Positions 54,247 to 61,679 of a DNA stretch of 64,000 nucleotides are shown piece after piece. The notes below the pieces were generated by a model. It saw only the letters and a list, made by a program, of their open reading frames with translations. It made no database searches and was not told the origin of the DNA. The stretch is from Calothrix sp. PCC 7103. Lineage in GTDB: Bacteria > Cyanobacteriota > Cyanobacteriia > Cyanobacteriales > Nostocaceae. The stretch lies in assembly GCF_000331305.1 (NCBI RefSeq), contig NZ_KB217478.1, positions 4,478,278 to 4,542,277 on the forward strand, given 5' to 3'. A program made the translations under genes and the position numbers. Within the stretch, counting starts at the first letter, position 1; the number at the start of each line of letters is the position of its first letter.

Positions 54247-54928
54247 TTCTTAAGCAGATTTCAGAATATCAGGATTAATTATAGCTATTCCCTGCCAAGA
54301 AGGTATATTTTCAGGGTAATAACTTTGGTAACAAAGATTTATATGTACCTCAATCGCTTAGGAAAGCTATAGTTGTTAATTATGATATTGAGTCTGCTTT
54401 TCTCTAAGTATGTAGATATGTTCTGATCAAGATTTATCAAAGCAGAAAAGGGAAAAAGCAGATATTCCTTCAATACTACTCCCTTAAGAATAATAGTCGA
54501 TTAAAATTCTCCAACCCCTGGAAATTGTGGGAAAAAGCCAATTCTTCTCCTCAAAAAAGAGGTTGGAGGGGGGTAAGTTATTAACCGAGTAGTATTGGAT
54601 ATTTTCCTCAACAAACTGAGTTTAGCTGTTTGCGAACAAGACTAAATATTAAAACCCCCTAATCTATCAGAACAAGAACTGGTAAGACTAGGGAGCAGCT
54701 TAAATTCAACAATGAGTTTTAGTGTAAAACTTAATTTAACGAGTTAATTACAGTTTAAATTTTTTACCTTAAACTGATTTTGATATAACTTCTATAAATA
54801 TAGGAGTTAATTAAGGATAGGTGCTTATTGCTAGTTACTATAACTAGGATAGCACACAGATTGACGAATTGCATCTAAGCACCCAATTTTTTTGAGTTCT
54901 GCACCACTAGTTGTCTCCATCGGAATTT
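54247..54928. other. 682-bp gap at the usual position of gvpC, no gene
   Basis: In most cyanobacterial clusters gvpC, with its 33-residue repeats, lies between gvpA and gvpN. No open frame of that kind is seen here on either strand. The gap starts with the shared gvpA 3' sequence and contains an AATTCAACAATGAGT word (about 54706) like the gvpA leaders, perhaps a remnant of another gvpA copy. A CCAACCCC/GGGGTTGG-type inverted pair lies at about 54512-54575. The gvpN promoter may be here. Confidence 0.55.
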
Positions 54929-55906
54929 ATGGCTATCACCACTGCAAATCATAAAAAAAGAGCTGTTCTTCGTGTCCGTCCAGGGCAGTTTGTAGTTACA
55001 CCAGCAATTGAGCAGGTAGCAATACGGGCACTGCGTTATCTTACATCAGGGTTTGCAGTTCACTTAAGAGGTCCAGCAGGTACAGGAAAAACTACCTTGG
55101 CAATGCATCTTGCCAACTGTCTCGAACGGCCGATTATGTTAATTTTCGGAGATGACGAATTTAAAAGTTCTGATTTGATTGGCAGTGAATCGGGTTATAC
55201 TCATAAAAAATTACTCGACAATTATATTCATAACGTCGTCAAAGTCGAAAACGAACTAAAACAAAATTGGGTAGATTCTCGACTAACTTTAGCTTGCCGA
55301 GAAGGTTTAACGTTGGTCTACGACGAATTTAACCGTTCACGTCCTGAAGTAAATAACGTCTTGTTATCAGCCTTAGAAGAAAAAATTCTGACGCTTCCTC
55401 CTTCGAGCAATCAACCAGAATATCTGCACGTCAATCCCCAATTTCGTGCTATATTTACATCGAATCCAGAAGAATACTGCGGAGTTCACTCTACCCAAGA
55501 TGCTTTAATGGATAGATTGATAACAATTAAGATGCCAGAGCCAGATGAGCTAACTCAAACCGAGATATTAGTTCAGAAAACTGGCATTAATAGAGGAGAT
55601 GCTAAGTTAATTGTACGGTTAGTTAAAGCGTTTCGGTTAAGTACAGGTGGGGAAAAGACTTCTGGCTTACGATCTTGTTTGATGATAAGCAAAGTATGTG
55701 GGGAACACGAGATTCGGGTATCACCGGAAAATTCAGATTTTCGGGAAATTTGTACAGATGTTCTCTTTAATCGCACGAATTTCTCTGTTAGTGAATCGAC
55801 AACAATTTTCTTAGAATTACTTAACCACCTACACGTAAATGCACTAGAAGAATCAAACAATGATGCGAGTAAAGATGATAGTTTAGCTATACTCAAAAAC
55901 CAATAG
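54929..55906 (+). CDS. gvpN: Gas vesicle protein GvpN (AAA+ MoxR-like ATPase)
   Basis: GvpN is an AAA+ ATPase needed for normal vesicle growth. The ATG at 54929 ([21 protein letters not shown]) matches the family N terminus; the frame opens at a TTG 6 codons earlier. The 325-residue product has [20 protein letters not shown] (about 22-41), Walker [17 protein letters not shown] (about 47-62) and Walker [21 protein letters not shown] (about 130-149). [21 protein letters not shown] (about 177-197) contains sensor and arginine-finger regions. A GGAAGCA-TAGC-TGCTTCC hairpin follows at 55914-55931. Confidence 0.95.
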   Translation: MAITTANHKKRAVLRVRPGQFVVTPAIEQVAIRALRYLTSGFAVHLRGPAGTGKTTLAMHLANCLERPIMLIFGDDEFKSSDLIGSESGYTHKKLLDNYIHNVVKVENELKQNWVDSRLTLACREGLTLVYDEFNRSRPEVNNVLLSALEEKILTLPPSSNQPEYLHVNPQFRAIFTSNPEEYCGVHSTQDALMDRLITIKMPEPDELTQTEILVQKTGINRGDAKLIVRLVKAFRLSTGGEKTSGLRSCLMISKVCGEHEIRVSPENSDFREICTDVLFNRTNFSVSESTTIFLELLNHLHVNALEESNNDASKDDSLAILKNQ

Positions 55907-55913
55907 GTGCTGC

Positions 55914-55931
55914 GGAAGCATAGCTGCTTCC
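55914..55931 (+). terminator. Small hairpin after gvpN
   Basis: GGAAGCA and TGCTTCC with a TAGC loop form a 7-bp GC-rich stem 7 bp after the gvpN stop. There is no U-run after it, so termination is doubtful; it may instead limit read-through or protect the upstream mRNA. Confidence 0.4.
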
Positions 55932-56176
55932 AAGCCGAGTCATTCGCATACAAAAGTTTCGCGGCAGCTAATCGTAGAAAATCCTATTTATTTTGAGCAA
56001 AAATCGAGCCAAAATGTATAAGTATTTACTAAAGCTAAAAGAACAGCATTAAATGTGATTTAAAGCAAATTAAACCTTAGCCACATCTAAACCCTAAATG
56101 CTCTAAAGTCTTTGGAGCATCAAGGCTGAGTAAGCAAAAAAGACCATGTTGATACAATTTAAGAGCCGAATCAATC

Positions 56177-56599
56177 GTGACTATTACTCCACTACAGCCA
56201 ACACGCCCTCAAACTAGTTCAAGCCGAGCTATTACTACATCTACACAAGGCTCAACTTTAGCGGATATTCTCGAAAGAGTGTTAGATAAAGGGATTGTGA
56301 TAGCTGGTGATATTTCTGTATCTATTGCCTCAACTGAACTCCTACATATTCGGATTCGCCTATTAATTTCCTCCGTTGATAAAGCGAAGGAAATGGGTAT
56401 AAATTGGTGGGAAAATGACCCTTACCTCAGCAGTAAGTCTCAACGTTTAGTCGAGGAGAACGAACAACTTCAAAAACGGCTAGAAACTTTAGAAACACAG
56501 CTACGTTCACTGACATCTGTTAATGTGAGAGAGCAAGCTGAATCTGTTGCCAAGACTGAAGAGGAATTGCAGCCGATAAACCAAGAGAATAATCAGTAG
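56177..56599 (+). CDS. gvpJ: Gas vesicle protein GvpJ (GvpA-like)
   Basis: The 140-residue protein contains a GvpA-like domain (about 26-75: TLADILERVLDKGIVIAGDI, then VSIASTELLHIRIRLLISSV) with family-typical extra sequence after it (WWENDPYL at about 76-83). It ends with a charged coiled-coil tail. It is a minor vesicle component, probably at tips or in nucleation. The start is a GTG at 56177 with weak ribosome binding signal; no better in-frame Met exists near it. It lies 270 bp after gvpN. Confidence 0.93.
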   Translation: MTITPLQPTRPQTSSSRAITTSTQGSTLADILERVLDKGIVIAGDISVSIASTELLHIRIRLLISSVDKAKEMGINWWENDPYLSSKSQRLVEENEQLQKRLETLETQLRSLTSVNVREQAESVAKTEEELQPINQENNQ

Positions 56600-56718
56600 G
56601 TAAATTATTGGCAAGTAAAGACTTAATCAATTTGTGAAGTTCTGAAAGTAATCCGAATTCAGCTAATTCCTAACGATTAAACCGAGTTAAATAAATTTAG
56701 AAAACGTAGGTAGCATAA

Positions 56719-57192
56719 ATGACAATGGTTTGTAGTCCAATTCAAAATTCTCCCGATTTACTACCTACCACTTCTAAAGGTAACAGCCGAGCAGGTTTAG
56801 CCCCTCTACTTTTGACTGTAGTGGAACTAGTACGGCAGCTGATGGAAGTGCAAATAATTCGGCGGATGGAACAAAATTGTTTGAGCGAATCGGAGTTAGA
56901 GCTAGCAGCAGAAAGTTTGCAAAAGTTAGAGGAACAAGTTTTAAATTTGTGCCAGATTTTTGAGATTGAGCCAGCAGACTTGAATGTAAATTTAGGAGAA
57001 TTTGGAACGCTCCTACCAGCATCTGGAACTTATTATCCTGGTGACACAGGAAGCCAACCTTCTATATTGGAGCTACTAGACCGTCTTTTAAACACCGGAA
57101 TTGTTGTGGATGGTGAAATCGATTTAGGTCTAGCTCAAATTAATCTTATTCATGCAAAGCTACGGTTAGTTCTAACTTCAAAACCGTTGTAA
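56719..57192 (+). CDS. gvpK: Gas vesicle protein GvpK
   Basis: The 157-residue protein has the GvpK pattern: GLAPLLLTVVELVRQLMEVQ (about 26-45), IIRRMEQNCLSESELELAAE (about 46-65) and the C-terminal SILELLDRLLNTGIVVDGEI followed by DLGLAQINLIHAKLRLVL, in which GvpA-like helices recur. It is essential for vesicle formation in other organisms, with an undefined structural or assembly role. ACGTAGGTAGC precedes the ATG. An alternative start two codons later is possible. gvpF follows at 41 bp. Confidence 0.94.
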   Translation: MTMVCSPIQNSPDLLPTTSKGNSRAGLAPLLLTVVELVRQLMEVQIIRRMEQNCLSESELELAAESLQKLEEQVLNLCQIFEIEPADLNVNLGEFGTLLPASGTYYPGDTGSQPSILELLDRLLNTGIVVDGEIDLGLAQINLIHAKLRLVLTSKPL

Positions 57193-57233
57193 TTAAAAGG
57201 TAATTGTTAGTTTAATTTTATTTTGCTAAAATT

Positions 57234-57971
57234 ATGAATTCTGGTGTTTATTTGTACGGTATTTTTCCCGAAGTAATTCCAACAGAGATTACGCTTAAAG
57301 GATTAGATTCTCAACCTGTTTACAGCCATATACTTGATGGTTTTACCTTTTTATATTCAGAGGCAAAGCAAGAAAAATATTTAGCTTCTCGACGCAATTT
57401 ACTCAATCATGAGAAGGTCTTAGAAGAAGTAATGCACACTGGATATACGGCTGTTTTACCTCTACGTTTTGGATTAGTAGTGAAAAATTGGGACACAGTA
57501 ATTACACAGCTAATACAACCATATAAGGAGCAGTTAAAAGAGCTATTTACAAAATTAACCGGACGACGAGAGGTTAGCGTTAAGATATTTTGGGATCCAA
57601 AGTCTGAATTGCAAGCAATGATGGAGTCTAACTTAGACTTAAAGCAAAAGCGCGATCAAATGGAAGGCAAAGCTTTAAGTATGGAGGAGGTAATTAATAT
57701 TGGACAATTAATTGAAAATAATTTAAAAAGTCGTAAGGAATCTGTAATTCAAGCTTTTTTTAATGAGCTAAGACCTTTAGCAGATGAGGTTATCGAAAGT
57801 GACACAATGACGGAGGACATGATTTATAATGCTGCGTTTTTGATTCCTTGGGACAAGGAATCTATATTTAGCGAACGTATCGAAGCTATTGACCAAAAAT
57901 TTGGTGAGCGACTACGCATTCGCTACAACAATTTTACTGCACCTTATACATTTGCTCAAATTTATTCATAG
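57234..57971 (+). CDS. gvpF: Gas vesicle protein GvpF (GvpL/F family)
   Basis: The 245-residue protein opens MNSGVYLYGIFPEVIPTEIT and carries the GvpL/F hallmark AVLPLRFGLVVKN (about 74-86). It continues with REVSVKIFWDPKSELQAMME and a C-terminal part ending with FGERLRIRYNNFTAPYTFAQ (about 223-242), also typical. In other systems GvpF binds GvpA monomers in the cytosol and acts as an assembly chaperone. gvpG begins 11 bp downstream, so the two are co-transcribed. Confidence 0.95.
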   Translation: MNSGVYLYGIFPEVIPTEITLKGLDSQPVYSHILDGFTFLYSEAKQEKYLASRRNLLNHEKVLEEVMHTGYTAVLPLRFGLVVKNWDTVITQLIQPYKEQLKELFTKLTGRREVSVKIFWDPKSELQAMMESNLDLKQKRDQMEGKALSMEEVINIGQLIENNLKSRKESVIQAFFNELRPLADEVIESDTMTEDMIYNAAFLIPWDKESIFSERIEAIDQKFGERLRIRYNNFTAPYTFAQIYS

Positions 57972-57982
57972 GACTCAATACT

Positions 57983-58270
57983 ATGCTTGGGAAACTTTTA
58001 CTATTTCCAGTTATGGGACCAATTGATGGGCTTGTGTGGCTTGGAGAACAAATTCAAGAGCGTACTAATACTGAATATGATGCTCAAGAAAATTTGCATA
58101 AACAATTACTAACTTTACAATTATCATTTGATATGGGCGAAATTTCTGAGGAAGAATTTGAAGTTCAAGAAGAAGAACTTCTTCTAAAGATCCAAGCTTT
58201 GGAAGAGGAAGCATCTCAACAAGAGATGGGGTCTCAAGAATCATTTATAGAGAGTCCCATTTTATCATAA
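57983..58270 (+). CDS. gvpG: Gas vesicle protein GvpG
   Basis: The 95-residue protein opens MLGKLLLFPVMGPIDGLVWL, the family signature. A helical, Glu-rich rest (LQLSFDMGEISEEEFEVQEE) follows. GvpG is a small accessory protein required for vesicle formation in several species and may act with GvpF/L. It is followed at about 50 bp by a strong terminator hairpin. Confidence 0.93.
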   Translation: MLGKLLLFPVMGPIDGLVWLGEQIQERTNTEYDAQENLHKQLLTLQLSFDMGEISEEEFEVQEEELLLKIQALEEEASQQEMGSQESFIESPILS

Positions 58271-58320
58271 AATCTGATTGAGTTATTTGCTCAATTTTTA
58301 GGTTTTAATCTAATAATTAA

Positions 58321-58347
58321 AAACCCGCATTTGCGGGTTATTAATTT
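58321..58347. terminator. Bidirectional terminator between gvpG and the inverted gvpV-like gene
   Basis: AACCCGCA and TGCGGGTT (58323-58340) form a tight 8-bp GC-rich stem, with A-rich sequence before and T-rich sequence after. It suits termination in both directions between two convergent genes. Confidence 0.8.
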
Positions 58348-58389
58348 TAGATTATGCGCTCTATTACAAATCTAGCAACTCTTTAGAAC

Positions 58390-58704
58390 TTAATATTCAA
58401 TTTCAAAAGATTGGTAGTTCTTAGATTGGTAAAAGGTATTTGGACGCGGGTAAAGAGATACTTTTGAATCGGTATTACGTATAGTCCTAATATTTTTTTC
58501 CGTCTCCTCTATTTGAGCGTTGAGGGTTATTAAGCGTTGTTTCAATATAACATTTCGTTGTTCAATAAACCTCATCTCTTTCTTGATTCTTTGCTGCTCT
58601 GTCACCAGTTTATATAGTTCTAGTTGACTATAAGCCTCTGATTGGTTGCGAGGCATTGTACTAACTTTAGCTCGAATGATGCCACGATTAAGCGGATATT
58701 TCAT
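58390..58704 (-). CDS. Probable GvpV-like gas vesicle accessory protein, inverted
   Basis: The 104-residue protein has a basic N terminus (MKYPLNRGIIRAKVSTMPRN). A long coiled-coil follows from about 22 to 78 (QLELYKLVTEQQRIKKEMRF, then IEQRNVILKQRLITLNAQIE), and the tail is Tyr/Ser-rich. Size, the VSTMPRNQSEAYSQLELYKL start and the position between gvpG and a second GvpF/L-family gene fit GvpV of Anabaena and Microcystis clusters as I remember it. Unlike there, it is on the opposite strand from its neighbours. The name is a positional and pattern inference. Confidence 0.6.
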   Translation of the reverse strand: MKYPLNRGIIRAKVSTMPRNQSEAYSQLELYKLVTEQQRIKKEMRFIEQRNVILKQRLITLNAQIEETEKNIRTIRNTDSKVSLYPRPNTFYQSKNYQSFEIEY

Positions 58705-58845
58705 AAATAAAACCTGAATGTTTGATAGTATTATAGCTTCAAAAAATACATTGTAAAGTCTTAAATAAAAAAATCATATTTTTAAGATTTTTGTATTAAT
58801 ATATTAAAGAGTATAAATTACCTGTCTTTTTATTTTACGAGAGTA

Positions 58846-59535
58846 ATGAAACCAGCAAATATATACACTTATGCATTTTTAAATACCCCTACCTCTGATG
58901 TTTACTTAAATTTACCAAAAGGTAATGTCGCTCAGGTACACTTAATTAATGGTACAAGTATCTCAGCTATTGTTGAACCTGAGATATCTTCAAATTCATT
59001 CCAGAATGACGACGAGCAAACTATCCAAATGGTTCTAGCTCACGACCGAGTTATTCGTGAACTATTTCAACAAACTACAGTTTTACCTTTGCGTTTTGGA
59101 ACTTATTTTAATTCCGCAGCAAACTTACTCAACCATATAGAGTCACACACTCAGGAATATCAAGATAAACTAGATAGTATCCAGGGAAAAGAAGAATATA
59201 CTTTAAAGCTAATTCCCCAGAGCTTTAAAGAGGCGCCAAAGCCATCTGGAGGAAGCGGAAGAAATTATTTTTTAGCGAAAAAAGAAAATTATGAAAATCA
59301 AAAAAAATTTAATAACGCACAAAGTGAAGAAAAATATAGTCTGCTAAATTCAATTACCCAAATTTATCAATCATCTATGATAGTTGAACAGCACCCAGAA
59401 GAAGTACGGCTTTATATTTTAGTCAATCGCGATGAAAAAGTTTTACTGTCAGAGCAGTTTTTAACTTGGCAAAAAGCTTGTCCCCGTTGGAATTTAATTT
59501 TGGGAGAGCCTCTTCCTCCTTATCACTTGATGTAA
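58846..59535 (+). CDS. Second GvpL/F-family protein (GvpW/GvpL-like)
   Basis: The 229-residue protein begins MKPANIYTYAFLNTPTSDVY and has the family core HDRVIRELFQQTTVLPLRFG (about 65-84). GKEEYTLKLIPQSF and a C-terminal RLYILVNRDEKVLLSEQFLTW follow. A central insert rich in Gly, Ser and Lys (PKPSGGSGRNYF, about 131-142) is typical of the longer GvpF/L variants. It may act with GvpF as a cytosolic chaperone for GvpA. It is divergent from the inverted gvpV-like gene and lies 42 bp before the ArsA-like ATPase. Confidence 0.88.
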   Translation: MKPANIYTYAFLNTPTSDVYLNLPKGNVAQVHLINGTSISAIVEPEISSNSFQNDDEQTIQMVLAHDRVIRELFQQTTVLPLRFGTYFNSAANLLNHIESHTQEYQDKLDSIQGKEEYTLKLIPQSFKEAPKPSGGSGRNYFLAKKENYENQKKFNNAQSEEKYSLLNSITQIYQSSMIVEQHPEEVRLYILVNRDEKVLLSEQFLTWQKACPRWNLILGEPLPPYHLM

Positions 59536-59577
59536 TTAGTAATTACAAATTTTTTAATTATTGTTAGGGTATTAATT

Positions 59578-61452
59578 ATGGATAACTACGACTCATTACA
59601 TCTAGTTATGTTTAGCGGCAAGGGTGGCGTTGGTAAAACTACCATTTCTTGCAGCTTTGCACGTTATTGGGCAAAAAGATTTCCTGATGAAAAGATTTTA
59701 TTAATTTCTACAGACCCTGCACATTCTTTGGGGTATGTATTGCTTTCAGAAGTCAATGATACTCCCTCACCATTAGTAGATTTACCTAACTTAAGTGTTC
59801 AGGCATTGGATGCTCAAAAGCTATTGTCGGAATTTAAAGCAAAATATGGTTATTTTTTGGAACTACTGGTTGAGCGAGGCAGTTTAGCTAGTGGAAACGA
59901 TTTAGCCCCAATTTGGGATTTAAATTGGCCAGGTTTAAATGAATTAATGGGGTTGCTAGAAATGCAACGTCTGCTGGCTGAAAAAGAAGTAGACCGGATA
60001 GTTGTAGACATGGCTCCTTCTGGACATACCTTAAATTTATTAGGTCTAAAAGATTTTTTAGATGTTATTTTAAATTCTTTAGAATTGTTTCAAGAGAAAC
60101 ATCGTGTAATGACCAGAACTTTTAAAGGTAGTTATACACCTGATGAAGTTGATAAATTTTTGGTGGAAATAAAAGCCCAGTTGGCAGAAGGAAGAAGCTT
60201 ATTGCAAGATGAAAACTTCACGGGTTGTTTAGTAGTGAGTCTATCTGAACACATGTGCTTTTCGGAAACTCAGCGTTTTATAAGTAGTTTAGAAGACTTA
60301 AAAGTTCCCTATGCAGGATTATTCATTAATAGAATTTTGCTCAACGCAGAGCTAGAACCAGACCGTTATAATGAACAGCAGAATCTGCTAAATAAATATT
60401 TACAATTTGCACGTGAACGACCAATTTTCACTGTTACGCAACAGGACGTAGAACCCTTGGGTGGGTCGGCTTTAGATTCTGTGGCATCCGAAATAAAAAA
60501 AATCGAAAGCGTTGAAATGGCTCCACCACCATTGATTCAATGGCCTAATAAAGTTTTACCTAGCTTCAGTGATTTTGTCAGTGAAAAATGTCAATTAATT
60601 ATTGTTGGAGGTAAAGGTGGCGTAGGTAAAACAACGGTATCAGCAACTATCGCTTGGGCTTGCGCGCAACAATATCCGAACAAAAAAATTCGTGTAATTT
60701 CTATTGACCCAGCCCATTCTTTAGGCGATGCTTTTGATATAAAGTTAGGGCATGAACCTGTTTTTTTAACACCTAATTTAAGTTGTCAAGAAATTGATGC
60801 CAATCAAGTTTTAGAAAAATTCCGCTCAGATTATCTTTGGGAACTAGCGGATATGATTAGCGGGGAAGCTTCGCAAGCAGATGCAACAATAAATGTTGCC
60901 TATGTTCCAGAAGCTTGGCGACAGATTATGTCTCAAGCGCTACCGGGGATCGATGAGATGCTATCTTTAGTGACTGTGATGGAATTATTAGACAGCAATA
61001 AGCAAGATTTAATAATTTTAGATACAGCGCCAACGGGTCATCTTCTACGATTTTTAGAAATGCCAACGGCTATAGGTGATTGGTTATCTTGGATATTTAA
61101 GCTATGGATAAAATATCAGGATATTTTGGGTCGAGTTAGTTTCATCGAGCGATTGCGAAATTTACGTAAACAAGTTATACAAGCACAGAAGAAGTTAAAA
61201 AATTCACAGCACACTCAATTTATTGGTGTAGTGCAGGCTGAAACTACGATTTTAGCCGAGCATTTATCATTAACAGAATCCTTGAATAAAATGGGTATTA
61301 ATCAGCGTTATATCGTACAAAATCGCTATAACCCAGAGGTAGAAATTGATGGCAATTTGTTCCCAGACCAAATAATTATTCGCTTACCTCGCTTACCCCG
61401 TTCTGTCGAACCTATGGCTCGGATTAAAGGTGCAGCCAATCTTTTATTTTAA
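59578..61452 (+). CDS. Double-domain ArsA/GET3-type ATPase associated with the gas vesicle cluster
   Basis: The 624-residue protein holds two tandem ArsA-like domains. P-loops are SGKGGVGKTTISCSFARYWA (residues 13-32) and GGKGGVGKTTVSATIAWACA (about 344-363), each followed by STDPAHSLG or SIDPAHSLGDAF. Walker B-like VDMAPSGHTLNLLGL (about 142) and ILDTAPTGHLLRFLEMP (about 480) are also duplicated. This is the architecture of ArsA and the pseudo-dimeric form of GET3. No arsB, arsC or arsD lies next to it, so arsenite export is unlikely. Context suggests targeting or holding hydrophobic Gvp proteins; that is an inference. Confidence 0.88.
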   Translation: MDNYDSLHLVMFSGKGGVGKTTISCSFARYWAKRFPDEKILLISTDPAHSLGYVLLSEVNDTPSPLVDLPNLSVQALDAQKLLSEFKAKYGYFLELLVERGSLASGNDLAPIWDLNWPGLNELMGLLEMQRLLAEKEVDRIVVDMAPSGHTLNLLGLKDFLDVILNSLELFQEKHRVMTRTFKGSYTPDEVDKFLVEIKAQLAEGRSLLQDENFTGCLVVSLSEHMCFSETQRFISSLEDLKVPYAGLFINRILLNAELEPDRYNEQQNLLNKYLQFARERPIFTVTQQDVEPLGGSALDSVASEIKKIESVEMAPPPLIQWPNKVLPSFSDFVSEKCQLIIVGGKGGVGKTTVSATIAWACAQQYPNKKIRVISIDPAHSLGDAFDIKLGHEPVFLTPNLSCQEIDANQVLEKFRSDYLWELADMISGEASQADATINVAYVPEAWRQIMSQALPGIDEMLSLVTVMELLDSNKQDLIILDTAPTGHLLRFLEMPTAIGDWLSWIFKLWIKYQDILGRVSFIERLRNLRKQVIQAQKKLKNSQHTQFIGVVQAETTILAEHLSLTESLNKMGINQRYIVQNRYNPEVEIDGNLFPDQIIIRLPRLPRSVEPMARIKGAANLLF

Positions 61453-61479
61453 GTTGAGGACACATAACGTGAACAGGAA

Positions 61480-61638
61480 GGGAGCATCCCAATTTGGAAA
61501 CAATAGAAATGTTATGCTGAACGTAGTAAAGAATCTTAAATATTTCAGGATTTTAATAGTTCTTCGCTACTCTGGGGGAAAAGCTCCGCTTTACGCTCAG
61601 AATGACAAATTATATTTTGGCGAAATTTGGATGCTCCG
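61480..61638. mobile_element. About 160-bp MITE-like element
   Basis: GGGAGCATCCCAATTTGG at the left (61480-61497) and CGAAATTTGGATGCTCCG at the right (61621-61638) are imperfect terminal inverted repeats. Inside, TTATGCTGAACGTA and a partial complement near TACGCTCAGAATGACA form a second, nested inverted pair. There is no coding sequence. The element lies between the ArsA-like gene and the AAA+ gene and supplies the upstream part of the latter's open frame. Confidence 0.65.
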
Positions 61639-61679
61639 AAAAGGAAGGACTTTACTTTGTTAATTGTTGGAGTAATGAT

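Noticed and set aside
59578..61452. Arsenical pump ATPase as the function
   Set aside because: The fold is ArsA-like, but no arsB, arsC, arsD or arsenic-type regulator is adjacent and the gene is in a gas vesicle context. The ArsR-family gene at 44417 is 15 kb away and lacks the usual metal-site cysteines.
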